Part shown: piece after piece, positions 55,679 to 64,000 of the stretch
How positions within the stretch are numbered: the first letter of the stretch is position 1
Layout: each line of letters begins with the position of its first letter
NCBI RefSeq assembly: GCF_013303125.1
Contig: NZ_JABTTE010000020.1
Span: forward strand, 1-64,000
Origin: Calidifontibacillus erzurumensis
Lineage (GTDB): Bacteria; Bacillota; Bacilli; Bacillales; Bacillaceae_J
Direction of reading: 5' to 3'
DNA length: 64,000 nucleotides
The notes under the pieces: model-generated
The model's database searches: none
Told to the model about the DNA's origin: nothing
The model's input: only the letters and a program-made list of their open reading frames with translations
Made by a program: the position numbers and the translations under genes

Positions 55679-56719
55679 TTATTGTTTTTTCAAAAGCCTC
55701 AGTAATGCACTATAATAGAAGTATAAAAACCAAGAAAACTCATTTTTTATTGCCTTTAATATCAATTTTTTTCTAAAAGTGTATCCATTTGTATTAATTT
55801 CTTTTAAAATATTTTTTAATAACGGATCTTTGCACAATTCTTTTATATATGCAACTTTATCAATTATATTTTTTTTATTTTCTTTTCTTGCTTCATTTGC
55901 GATAGCAGTTAAATACATACTAACATACCTAACATCCATTCTTTCTTTAACAATAGGATATATATTTTCTTTGCTCAATATTTCCTGTATAAAATAATAC
56001 ACTTTTAATTGAAGTTCCAACATATTCTTCCTATAGGAAGCAACAGCTGAATGACCATGCTGTAAATAGTGGTAATATGCTCCTCTATTAACTCCTACTT
56101 TTTTGCTTTTTAGTAATATTTCTATACAAAATAAAAGGTCTTCCATAAGCGGAATACCAACTTTAAATTTTAATTGATTCTTCTCTAGAAGGTCTCTTTT
56201 TGCAATGATCCTCCACACGCTTCCCATGATTGTTTGGCTTCCACTATTTAAATTGGAACTTCCAATCATATTGGCAATTATTTTTTTAATAATTTCTTCC
56301 CCTTCTAGATTATCTTTATTTATATTCATTTTAATAGGTACTGACTTCCCGTTTTTTTCAATAATGTAATCACACATACATACATCTGCATCAATATTTT
56401 TTGCTTGCTTGTAAAGACTTTCATACATATTAGCTTCAATCCAATCATCAGGATCAATAAACCCTATATATTCACCTTTAGCAACTTCCAAGCCAGCATT
56501 TCTAGCAGAAGAAACTCCACCGTTTGGTTGATCAATTACTACAATTCGTTCGTCTACTGCCCCATATTCCTTACAAATTGCTAAACTATTATCTTTTGAT
56601 CCATCATTGACTAAGATGATCTGAATATCTTTTAGTGTTTGCTTTTGAATACTTTCGATACAGCGTCTAAGGTACTTTTCAACATTGTAGATAGGGACTA
56701 TAATACTAATTTTAGTCAT
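55679..56719 (-). CDS. glycosyltransferase family 2
   Basis: A 346-residue GT-A enzyme: SIIVPIYNVEKYLRRCIESIQ, LVNDGSKDNSLAIC, the DxD-type FIDPDDWIEANMYESLY and MEDLLFCIEILLKSKKVG. It adds a sugar from a nucleotide donor to a lipid-linked intermediate on the cytoplasmic face; sugar unknown. TAGGAGATT precedes the ATG. The IS3 element is inserted 115 bp upstream, between it and the next glycosyltransferase gene, and may reduce its transcription. Confidence 0.92.
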   Translation of the reverse strand: MTKISIIVPIYNVEKYLRRCIESIQKQTLKDIQIILVNDGSKDNSLAICKEYGAVDERIVVIDQPNGGVSSARNAGLEVAKGEYIGFIDPDDWIEANMYESLYKQAKNIDADVCMCDYIIEKNGKSVPIKMNINKDNLEGEEIIKKIIANMIGSSNLNSGSQTIMGSVWRIIAKRDLLEKNQLKFKVGIPLMEDLLFCIEILLKSKKVGVNRGAYYHYLQHGHSAVASYRKNMLELQLKVYYFIQEILSKENIYPIVKERMDVRYVSMYLTAIANEARKENKKNIIDKVAYIKELCKDPLLKNILKEINTNGYTFRKKLILKAIKNEFSWFLYFYYSALLRLLKKQ

Positions 56720-56890
56720 AATAATCTCCTATTTTTATTATTTATGTTTAAGTTTAAAATAATTTATGATATTAACAAATTTGATTATTTTCAATAGTAA
56801 ACTTTTAGAAAAATTAGATGTAGTATAGATTTATGGACACAACTTGGTTAAGTCATTAATATTAAACTAACGAAAGGTTGTGTCCGAATC

Positions 56891-57151
56891 ATGAGTCAAA
56901 AACGGTATAATCAAGAATTTAAACAAACAGTAGTTGAGCTTTATCGCTCAGGCACTCCAGTCAGTCAACTCTCTAGCGAATATGGTGTTTCAGAAGTAAC
57001 GATTTATAAATGGATTAAGCAACTCTCTCCAATTGAATGTGAACAGGAATTAACTTTGGCTGATATAGAAGCCATTCAAAAGGAAAATCTTCGATTAAAA
57101 CAGGAGATCGAAATCTTAAAAAAGGCTATGACCATATTCGCGAGAAAATAG
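56891..57151 (+). CDS. IS3-family transposase OrfA
   Basis: An 86-residue helix-turn-helix protein with a leucine-zipper-like tail (QKENLRLKQEIEILKKAM). Near its end the sequence A-AAA-AAG (57118-57124) is a typical -1 slippage site. Slipping there joins OrfA to the OrfB frame (KKGYDHIREKIDEQELIDLI) and gives the full transposase. Without slippage the frame stops at FARK. Confidence 0.93.
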   Translation: MSQKRYNQEFKQTVVELYRSGTPVSQLSSEYGVSEVTIYKWIKQLSPIECEQELTLADIEAIQKENLRLKQEIEILKKAMTIFARK

Positions 57152-57171
57152 ATGAGCAAGAACTGATTGAC

Positions 57172-58026
57172 TTGATTACAAAAGAAAGCGAACATCATCC
57201 AATCCAAATGATGTGTCGTGTTTTAAAGATGCCTAAAAGTACGTATTATCAATCGTTTCACAAGAAGCCGAATAGCTATCATGTCTCCAACGAACAACTG
57301 CTTGAACGAATTCGAGCAATCCATAAAGAAAGTAAGGGTCGTTATGGGGCCCCTAAAATCTTTGAAATACTTAAAAAAGAAGGCTATACAGGCAGTATCA
57401 ATCGAGTTCAACGTTTGATGAAACAAGCAGGCATCCAATCATGTATTGTAAAAAAATTCCGCCCAACACCAACACAAAAACCCGTAGAAGAACGAGAAAA
57501 TGTATTAAATCAAGATTTCAGTACAACAACAATCAACGAAAAATGGGTAGCTGATATTACATATGTCCATACGCTTCGTGATGGTTGGTGTTATCTAGCG
57601 TCCGTTCTTGATTTACATACAAAAAAAGTGGTCGGATATAAATTCTCTCGTACCATGACAACAGAAATTGTGCTGGAAGCACTTCAGAATGCGATTCAAG
57701 ATCAAAAGCCCGATCCTGGTCTTATCGTGCATACAGATTTAGGAACACAATATACAAGTGAAGCCTTTCAAAAACTACTAAAAAAACATGAAATGGTTCC
57801 GTCATTTAGTCGAAAAGGATGTCCATATGACAACGCTTGTATTGAATCTTTTCATGCCATATTGAAAAAAGAAGAAGTGTATCTAACCAAATACGAAAGC
57901 TTTAAGACAGCGAGAATTGCGTTATTTCAATTCATCGAAGGTTGGTATAATCGCAAACGAATTCATGGAAGCATTGGTTATTTGACACCGGATGAATACG
58001 AAAAAATGTGCCGAATAGCAGCGTAA
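57172..58026 (+). CDS. IS3-family transposase OrfB (integrase core)
   Basis: A 284-residue catalytic part, probably produced mainly as an OrfAB fusion by -1 frameshifting; the frame is open upstream to the slippery site. The rve integrase core has WVADITYVHT (first Asp), HTDLGTQYTS (second Asp; Ser is more usual than the Gly before the second Thr) and CIESFHAILKKE (Glu). The N-terminal part has the HTH_21 motif (YGAPKIFEILKKEGY). Confidence 0.93.
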   Translation: MITKESEHHPIQMMCRVLKMPKSTYYQSFHKKPNSYHVSNEQLLERIRAIHKESKGRYGAPKIFEILKKEGYTGSINRVQRLMKQAGIQSCIVKKFRPTPTQKPVEERENVLNQDFSTTTINEKWVADITYVHTLRDGWCYLASVLDLHTKKVVGYKFSRTMTTEIVLEALQNAIQDQKPDPGLIVHTDLGTQYTSEAFQKLLKKHEMVPSFSRKGCPYDNACIESFHAILKKEEVYLTKYESFKTARIALFQFIEGWYNRKRIHGSIGYLTPDEYEKMCRIAA

Positions 58027-58059
58027 AACATGGGGTACAGAACACTTCCCCCTTCACAT

Positions 58060-58183
58060 TTTTTTGGCACAACAGCCATGGGTTTATTTCTCCACGTCCC
58101 AAGTAGATTGTCAAAGGCTCTTTTCACTTTGACAATCTACTTGGGACGTGGAACAATCCATGAATGGTTGTTGTGCAAAAAAA
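58060..58183. repeat. long hairpin inside the IS, after OrfB
   Basis: A perfect 25-bp inverted repeat (58092-58116 and 58127-58151, arms beginning CCACGTCCCAAGTAGATTG) surrounds a 10-bp loop. Outside it, TTTTTTGGCACAACAGCCATG also pairs with CATGAATGGTTGTTGTGC plus AAAAAAA. The total stem approaches 45 bp. Confidence 0.9.
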
Positions 58184-58336
58184 CTTAATCTTTTTGTGTC
58201 CAAAAACTTGACGTAGATCCATAGTTATATAAAAATGTTATTTTTATACTATTTAAAATGCTATCCTAGATATACTGACAACCAGTCTATCCCTTCAAGA
58301 CATTTTAATAAATTGTTTTGGTTCAAAGGCTATAGA

Positions 58337-59278
58337 TTATGACTTTTTCAATTTGTTTAACTTATAAATCAATAAGACTTTACTTAGATTTAATTTAACA
58401 CTGCGTAAACCATTATTAAAACTAAATGTTAATATATAATCTTTGTATTTTTCAAAATAATTTAAAATATCTGTTTTATCCCAATTCTTTTTGATGGCAT
58501 TTAATAATCTATATGTAATAACAGCTGAAAGGCGATAGTTAATTAATGCCTTTTTTAACTTAAGATCGCTATCAGCTCCAAGGTTTTGACACATTCTACT
58601 TATTGAAGAAAAATCTTTGTCTAATTTATCTAAAGAAAAAGAGGATAAGTTAGACTCATCACCCTTTCTGACATAATATGTTAAAAATTCTTTAACACAA
58701 CAAACATTCTTTGTTTTTGATAACACTTCACTAAAAAATTCTACATCTTCCCCCCATGATACATTTGTTGGAAAATGCAAGTCATTTAAATGTAGCAACT
58801 TCTTTTTTATTAACCAACAGTTTGTATTAATTTTTACATTTTCTAAAATATAATCAATTAATATATCCCCTTCTTTAAAAACTGTTATAGAAGGGGATTT
58901 GCCCTTAGCGGTTACATTATAAAAACTACAATAACAAACATCAGCTTTTTTTTCTGAAATTTTTGAGTACATTTTTTCTAAAAAAGTTGAATCATAATAA
59001 TCATCGGAGTCTAAGAAACTAATATAATTTCCTTTTGCTTTTTCTATTCCTTTATTACGCGCACTAGAAACTCCTGCATTTTTTTGATAAATATATTTAA
59101 ACCTTGAATCAGTATTAGTATATTTTTCAATTACTTGTGCAGTTCTATCAACACTTCCATCATCAACGATAACTACTTCAAAGTCTTGAAAAGTTTGATT
59201 TATTAAAGAATCTAATGCAATATGAATCTTACTTTCGCGATTATACACTGGAATAATAACTGAAATTAATGGTTTCAT
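58337..59278 (-). CDS. glycosyltransferase family 2
   Basis: A 313-residue GT-A enzyme: SVIIPVYNRESKIHIALDSLI, VVIVDDGSVDRTAQVI, FLDSDDYYDSTFLEKMY (DxD type) and the C-terminal SWGEDVEFFSEVL. It adds one sugar of the repeat unit; donor unknown. The ATG follows GGAG. It is separated from the upstream polymerase gene by a 450-bp gap of degraded sequence and from the downstream glycosyltransferase by the IS3 element. Confidence 0.9.
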   Translation of the reverse strand: MKPLISVIIPVYNRESKIHIALDSLINQTFQDFEVVIVDDGSVDRTAQVIEKYTNTDSRFKYIYQKNAGVSSARNKGIEKAKGNYISFLDSDDYYDSTFLEKMYSKISEKKADVCYCSFYNVTAKGKSPSITVFKEGDILIDYILENVKINTNCWLIKKKLLHLNDLHFPTNVSWGEDVEFFSEVLSKTKNVCCVKEFLTYYVRKGDESNLSSFSLDKLDKDFSSISRMCQNLGADSDLKLKKALINYRLSAVITYRLLNAIKKNWDKTDILNYFEKYKDYILTFSFNNGLRSVKLNLSKVLLIYKLNKLKKS

Positions 59279-59541
59279 AGTTCAACTCCAAAATTCTACT
59301 TTATATTACAAAAAAAGCTTACAATTCTACAAATTCTGGGGTTCTAATATTATTCTTAAATATGATTTTCTGTCTAAAAACGATTTAAAGTAAAAGAAAA
59401 CTGTTTTTGGCAATTAAAAAATGTATTGAAATGGAAAACAAAAATATTCAATAATATGTATAAATATTCGCACCTTTATTCACTTGAATATGAAGCCTCC
59501 GCAGGCATGATTTCTTGCAAAGAGGACAAGCCACATTTACA

Positions 59542-59733
59542 TTAGGACTTTGCAAAACAACTAAAGCCTATCATGCCCACTACTCCTTGTAAAGCGTAGT
59601 ATATACAAAAAATTATGCATAACCTTAATTGCCAAACAGTACAAATATTAATTTCCATAAACAAAGAAAACCTTTCAACGAAATTTAAGAAAACTAAAAA
59701 AGATTCTATTAATACTTTTTTTAAAACTTTCAT
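59542..59733 (-). CDS. doubtful 63-residue frame, perhaps the stump of a lost gene
   Basis: MKVLKKVLIESFLVFLNFVE starts in an ATGA overlap with the stop of the polymerase gene, as a coupled operon gene would. After about 30 residues the sequence loses character and no family is recognised. The following 260 bases to 59279 show only relics. Likely a truncated polysaccharide gene, or chance. Confidence 0.3.
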   Translation of the reverse strand: MKVLKKVLIESFLVFLNFVERFSLFMEINICTVWQLRLCIIFCIYYALQGVVGMIGFSCFAKS

Positions 59734-60929
59734 GCATTTATTTTCTTAACATTTCTATATCTTGGTTTAAATATTTCTTTTATATCTCTATTATTATCCT
59801 CTGAGTTAATAATCATTATAATTAACATAATTGGTATCCAAAAGCTATATGATCTTCCTGACTCAACCATAGAATTAACAAATGCTGTTACTAAAAAAGA
59901 AAATAATATAAAATTATTTTTTGACTTTATAACTATAATGAATAAAATTAATAGCATTAGTACAGAACCTATTATCCCTGTTGACACAAGTAAATCTATA
60001 TATAAATTATGTGATCCATAGTCATTTCCAGTTTTTTCCCAATAATATGTGTAACCACTTCCGAAAATAATATTATTCTTTGCTAAATCAAAAGCTTGTT
60101 TCCAAAGAATATCTCTACTATTTAATTCGTAGGAAGAAAAATTAAATAGTCTATCCCCAATGTTTTGAGGCAAAATATTATATACCAACAGTACTAATAT
60201 ACATACAAAAAAAATTAAAGACACTATTTTTGTTATATTAATTTTTATTGAATAATACTTAATATAATGAATGATTATTAACAGTGTCCCTAAAAATAAA
60301 GATAAAAATCCTCCTCTAGACATGCTATAGAAAATTGGATACAACAAAATGCACATAAGAATAATATGTTTTATTTTATTTCTATTACTACTTAAGTTTA
60401 TTTTATGAAAACCTATTAGTATGGCTGGAACGGTAATATATGATATTCCATTAGCATTAATAGTAGTATTAAAATATTTTATTTCCGTTCTATACATAGC
60501 ACTCATCGCTGTAATATCTGGATTGGAAACCAATATACAAAATGCAAAAAAAACACTTCCCATGTAAATTGAATTAATAATTACTTCTAAATCTTTTCTC
60601 GAAAATTTTAAAGTTGATAGAATTAATATTATAATTAAAGGTAACAATGTTGAAGCAAATGGTATGAAACTTCTAAATGAAATATTCATTAAAAAAACTA
60701 TTGAATAATATACTACTGAAATCGTTACTATTACAGAAATTAAATTAATTTTTAATTTACTATTTTGTAATATTAAAATAAAAGTCAATAATATTATTAA
60801 AATTGGTTTATACATGTTAGTAATTGTATTTGGAAAAAGATATAAACTACTAATAGCTAAGAAAAAAAATATACTTAATATCTTTGCTTTTAAGGAAGAT
60901 CTCTCTACCACTTGAATATTATTAATCAT
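59730..60929 (-). CDS. O-antigen ligase/polymerase-like membrane protein (Wzy type)
   Basis: A 399-residue membrane protein with about 10-12 helices and a long loop near the C-terminal half with the pattern NIIFGSGYTYYWEKTGNDYGSHNLYIDLLVSTGIIG, the signature of the Wzy/WaaL family (PF04932). It should polymerise the repeat units. The ATG at 60927-60929 (MINNIQVV) has TAGGAG; longer frames upstream lack a site. Very AT-rich, as often for polysaccharide genes. Confidence 0.85.
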   Translation of the reverse strand: MINNIQVVERSSLKAKILSIFFFLAISSLYLFPNTITNMYKPILIILLTFILILQNSKLKINLISVIVTISVVYYSIVFLMNISFRSFIPFASTLLPLIIILILSTLKFSRKDLEVIINSIYMGSVFFAFCILVSNPDITAMSAMYRTEIKYFNTTINANGISYITVPAILIGFHKINLSSNRNKIKHIILMCILLYPIFYSMSRGGFLSLFLGTLLIIIHYIKYYSIKINITKIVSLIFFVCILVLLVYNILPQNIGDRLFNFSSYELNSRDILWKQAFDLAKNNIIFGSGYTYYWEKTGNDYGSHNLYIDLLVSTGIIGSVLMLLILFIIVIKSKNNFILFSFLVTAFVNSMVESGRSYSFWIPIMLIIMIINSEDNNRDIKEIFKPRYRNVKKINA

Positions 60930-61149
60930 TCTTAATCTCCTATAATTCATAATTTTATTTTTATTTGGTACACAAAGATACTCAATTTTTATCAACTAAT
61001 TTTTCCATCATATACCTCTACATATTGTATTAAATTAGTTATTTCAATTATTTGTTTAACAGTGGATGCTTCATTGTGTGGAACACACTGCTAAAAATGA
61101 GAATTAACCCATTTTTATTTCAACCAACTATAGGATTTGCCAAAAAACA

Positions 61150-61992
61150 AGGCCTTCGCCACAGGCAAGGCACACGTCATTCAAGGATGTGATTGACATT
61201 ATTCTCACGCTGATAAAAAGTCGACCTAGAGACATTCTCTCGTTTGTCTCATGGTTCATATTATGTCCCAAGCCTTCCCCTTTTCCCTTCCACCTCTATG
61301 ATAAAGCAAGTGGGAAAAGCAAATGATCTTGAGATAGAGATGTTTTCTTCTTTTAATGTACATCAACTCGTTTATGTGGTAATTGACTCTTGGTATCCAT
61401 CGCAGACACTAGTCGATTCTTGCCTAAAAAAAGGGATTCCACGTGATCGCAATGCTCAAGACAAATTAAATTCTTTATCTGAAAGGAAGCCATCAGCGAA
61501 GAAATTGGCATAATACATCGAACCGAAAGACACTCACCTCGTCACGAGGGAGAAGAGCGTTATCGTATGTATCCTATGAAGGAGCTTTCAAAGGTCCTTG
61601 ATGATGCCGTGATACAGCTCACGTGAAAAGCTGATCAACCGATGATGTCTGAACATCTTCACTGTATTTTGAGTACCGATCGGGAACTGAGGGACGAAGA
61701 CATCTTACGCTACTATACAGAGCGTTGGTCGATCGAATGCTTTTTCCGAGAAGCGAAAGACCAGCTAAAGCTCGATGGGTGCCGCATTCGAGAGCATCGA
61801 GCGGTGGAACGCTACTGGATCTTAGTGCAGCTAGCTTATGTGTATAGCATGTTCGAGGCCAACAGCGATTTTTCTAGTGGACTCGATCTCTTACGCAAAA
61901 AGAAAGGACATAGCCTTGTAGAGTTTATTTATCGTGCAGCAAAGCAAAATATTCCCATTGATGCCGTAAAAAAACAGCTCCATGTGGCATAA
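61150..61992 (+). pseudogene. decayed IS4/IS701-like DDE transposase
   Basis: Two frames remain: 61244-61513 (VYVVIDSWYPSQTLVDSCLKK, containing the second Asp region) and 61642-61992 (YYTERWSIECFFREAKDQLKLDGCRIREHRAVERYW, the YREK-like glutamate motif). They are in different frames and the 5' part is missing or scrambled (fragments from about 61150). More GC-rich than the surrounding genes. No intact ends were identified. Confidence 0.8.
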
Positions 61993-62058
61993 GGGATAAA
62001 CTGTTGCTTTTATTATGGTAAATTTTTCACTAAAATAGCTCAACTACAGTAATATAGT

Positions 62059-63168
62059 TTATATTTTACTGATGTAAAATAATTCTAACCATTTAGCAGT
62101 ATCACTAATATCATATCCACTTACTTTTATTTCTTCAAACGTACTTTTTCGTTCATAGCTATTCATATATTTTAATACTTCTTTAGACCAATGTTTTGCT
62201 GATAAGTCTAATGACAGTTGTTCTACTAAATCAGTAACTATTACTTCATTAGTTATTCTATCTGAAATTATACAACGAAGTCCTGTAGCTTGAGCTTCAA
62301 CAAGGGTAACTGGTAGACCTTCATACAAAGAAGGAAACAAAAATACATCCATTGCTTGTAATAATTCTGGAATATCTGATCGAACCCCTGTAAAAATTAC
62401 ACGATCGGTTAAACCTAATTTATTAACCTTTTTCTCAATGACTGGATGTAAATCACCATTTCCTACCAACATTAAAACGGCATTTTGATTTAATTCACAT
62501 ACTTCTTTAAAAACATCAATTAAAAATGAATGATTTTTGGGAGTATTAAACCTTCCAACATGGCCAATAACAAATTTATCCTCAATTTGAAACTCTTTTC
62601 TCTTAATTTGTCTGATGTTTTCATTAAAAATAAATTGTTTTGCTTCAATAGCATTTTTCATCAAATAAAAATTATCCTGTTCACAAGCTCTCTTTCCAAA
62701 TAACCATTCTCCAGCTGCATATGAGCATGCAAATAAATAGTCAGCAATATATCGCAATGGAAATTGCAATACATTTTTTACAACCGAAGGAAATCCACTT
62801 CCAGAAGATGTACTATGACTATGTGCAATTGTTACTAATCCAAATTTTTTTGCTATTTTTAAATAAATAGATCCCGTACTTACAACATGTCCGTGAATAA
62901 TCTTGTACTCTGGGTGGTTTTTAAAGAAATGGTACCACTTTTTCTTATAGAGTAAATGGTTTTTACCTTTATATGAAGGTATCCGAAAAATTCTGCCTCC
63001 TAATTCATGAATTTCATCATCATATGCACAATGATCTTCGGTGTGAACGATAAAATCAAACTGTATATTGGAACGGTCAATATTTCGGTATAGATTCATA
63101 ATCATTGTTTCTGCTCCGCCTCTATTCATATTGGCAAAGACTTGTAGTATTCTGATAGGCTTTGACAT
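62059..63168 (-). CDS. glycosyltransferase family 4 (EpsF-like)
   Basis: A 369-residue GT-B enzyme: an N-terminal Rossmann half with RILQVFANMNRGGAETMIMNLYR, an HSHSTSS active-site His, VIGHVGRFNTPKNHSFLIDVF in the middle, and FLFPSLYEGLPVTLVEAQATGL as the EX7E donor-binding motif. It resembles EpsF and capsule glycosyltransferases. Donor sugar unknown. AAGGGGA precedes the ATG. Separated from the downstream polymerase gene by the transposase relic. Confidence 0.92.
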   Translation of the reverse strand: MSKPIRILQVFANMNRGGAETMIMNLYRNIDRSNIQFDFIVHTEDHCAYDDEIHELGGRIFRIPSYKGKNHLLYKKKWYHFFKNHPEYKIIHGHVVSTGSIYLKIAKKFGLVTIAHSHSTSSGSGFPSVVKNVLQFPLRYIADYLFACSYAAGEWLFGKRACEQDNFYLMKNAIEAKQFIFNENIRQIKRKEFQIEDKFVIGHVGRFNTPKNHSFLIDVFKEVCELNQNAVLMLVGNGDLHPVIEKKVNKLGLTDRVIFTGVRSDIPELLQAMDVFLFPSLYEGLPVTLVEAQATGLRCIISDRITNEVIVTDLVEQLSLDLSAKHWSKEVLKYMNSYERKSTFEEIKVSGYDISDTAKWLELFYISKI

Positions 63169-63411
63169 TTACAAATTCCCCTTATAAAATTCATTTGTAA
63201 CTAATACCACACTATAGCTTATTTTAGCTTACACTTCAGCATTTTTTTTGATTGATATTATATGCAGGTATGTTTGTATTTCTTCAATACTAGTGGTTGG
63301 CTATTCATCATGATTTATAAAACAAATTTCGTAATCACTACCACATAGACCATCGGATTTTCCTTTAAGTCCAACCCATTGAAATAAAAAGACTTTTTTA
63401 TCCCAAGGTTA

Positions 63412-64000
63412 TTAAGTAATACCTTTAGCATTACATCCCTCTAAATAAACTTTTTCCATTTCTTCTATTACATTTTGCAATTCTAAATGCTGTACATATT
63501 TTCTATTAAACTTTCCAAAAAGATCTATCAATGAACATTTATTATAAAATTTCTGAATAGAATCCCCATATCCTTCCACATTGCCTGGATTTATTAAAAA
63601 ACCTCCGTGTCCATCTTTTATCAAATCTCTATTCCCTCTTATATCTGAACAAACCACTGGTAGCCCACAAGCCATTGCTTCCATTAGTGCAACTGATAAT
63701 CCTTCTCTAAAGGAAGGAAATACAAATATATCTGATGCTTTACATATTTCAATTATATCCTTTCGGAAGCCTAACAATTTTACTTGGTTATCTAGGTTCA
63801 TATCAAAAATTAATTTTTTCAAATAACTTTCCAATGGTCCTTGACCACATATTACATAAAAAATATCTGGATTCTTTAATTTTGCAATTGCCTTGATTAC
63901 TGTTTCATGATTTTTATTTATATTCAACTCTCCTACAGAAAGTAATAAAAATGCATCTTCGGGAACCCCTAACTCTTTCCTTTTAGCTTGCTTATCTATT
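63412..64000 (-). CDS. glycosyltransferase family 4, partial at the window end
   Basis: The C-terminal 195 residues of a GT-B enzyme; the frame is open to the right edge (IDKQAKRKELGVPEDAFLLL, then SVGELNINKNHETVIKAI), so the start is outside. The donor-site motif FVFPSFREGLSVALMEAMACGLPVV is complete. EpsD-like. The ATG near 63927 is internal. First gene of the cluster seen in this window. Confidence 0.9.
   Translation of the reverse strand, partial: IDKQAKRKELGVPEDAFLLLSVGELNINKNHETVIKAIAKLKNPDIFYVICGQGPLESYLKKLIFDMNLDNQVKLLGFRKDIIEICKASDIFVFPSFREGLSVALMEAMACGLPVVCSDIRGNRDLIKDGHGGFLINPGNVEGYGDSIQKFYNKCSLIDLFGKFNRKYVQHLELQNVIEEMEKVYLEGCNAKGIT

Larger units (their letters stand above)
56834..58202 (+). 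mobile_element. IS3-family insertion sequence, about 1.37 kb, apparently intact
   Basis: Terminal repeats start TGGACACAACTTGGTTAAGT on the left and TGGACACAAAAAGATTAAGT (reverse strand) on the right. Two overlapping frames with a -1 slippery site and a complete DDE catalytic triad are inside. A target duplication is not obvious. It lies in an intergenic gap of the polysaccharide cluster, antisense to the cluster. Confidence 0.88.

Overview
The window looks like the chromosome of an AT-rich, low-GC Gram-positive spore-former relative in the Bacillales (Bacillaceae or Planococcaceae/Caryophanaceae, possibly near Ureibacillus or Lysinibacillus). The grounds are Bacillus-type ribosome binding sites with frequent TTG/GTG starts, a ComK homologue, two SLH-anchored S-layer-type proteins, a TcyP-type symporter, a Bacillus-type GalE, and the DUF1659/DUF2922/YvrJ small-protein set. 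No rRNA, tRNA or CRISPR was seen. The genus is a guess.

Layout. 0-6.3 kb: a TetR regulator facing an acyl-CoA ligase, an MHS-type transporter, an SCP2-like thiolase and an OB-fold/Zn-ribbon partner, apparently a catabolic unit for an unknown organic acid; both ends of the block carry the same GC-rich repeat, placed exactly at gene 3' ends. 6.3-18.6 kb: tcyP, a DinB-fold protein, a PAS-GGDEF-EAL protein, ung, a GAF-PAS histidine kinase, a thiamine-diphosphate enzyme with a large insert, and a carboxymuconolactone-decarboxylase-fold protein. 18.8-27.4 kb: cell-surface genes: a membrane-anchored protein and two SLH proteins that share and swap domains, galE, and a stalk-domain/CAP protein. 27.7-31.1 kb: a small sigma factor, a Rep/DnaD-like DNA-binding protein, DUF1659, DUF2922 and YvrJ; two of these transcription units share an unusual promoter with identical spacing, so this looks like a small dedicated regulon. 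32-45 kb: a LuxR-type response regulator, an XRE regulator, comK, a stalk/NucB-like/excalibur nuclease, FapA, and two signalling genes broken by point lesions (a PAS-PAS-GGDEF-EAL gene with a frameshift and a chemoreceptor gene with an in-frame stop).

44.9-51.4 kb is an accessory zone: long non-coding stretches, a perfect 32-bp palindrome, a decayed DDE transposase, a 33-residue membrane peptide whose ribosome binding site lies in a predicted sequestering hairpin, several unrecognised proteins, and a Doc toxin operon whose antitoxin start lies beside A8G5 homopolymers. A 23-bp sequence is repeated on both sides of this zone. 51.4-64 kb is one long minus-strand exopolysaccharide cluster (F420-hydrogenase-beta-like protein, flippase, pyruvyl transferase, glycosyltransferases, a Wzy-like polymerase), interrupted by an intact IS3-family element and a decayed IS4/IS701-like transposase; its first gene runs off the window.

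The strongest candidates for something little described are (1) the sigma factor with its matched CCCCTTTTTT-N11-CTATTT promoters and small-protein operon, (2) the 33-aa membrane peptide with a structured leader, resembling a type I toxin, and (3) the modular surface proteins that exchange SLH, membrane-anchor and stalk modules.
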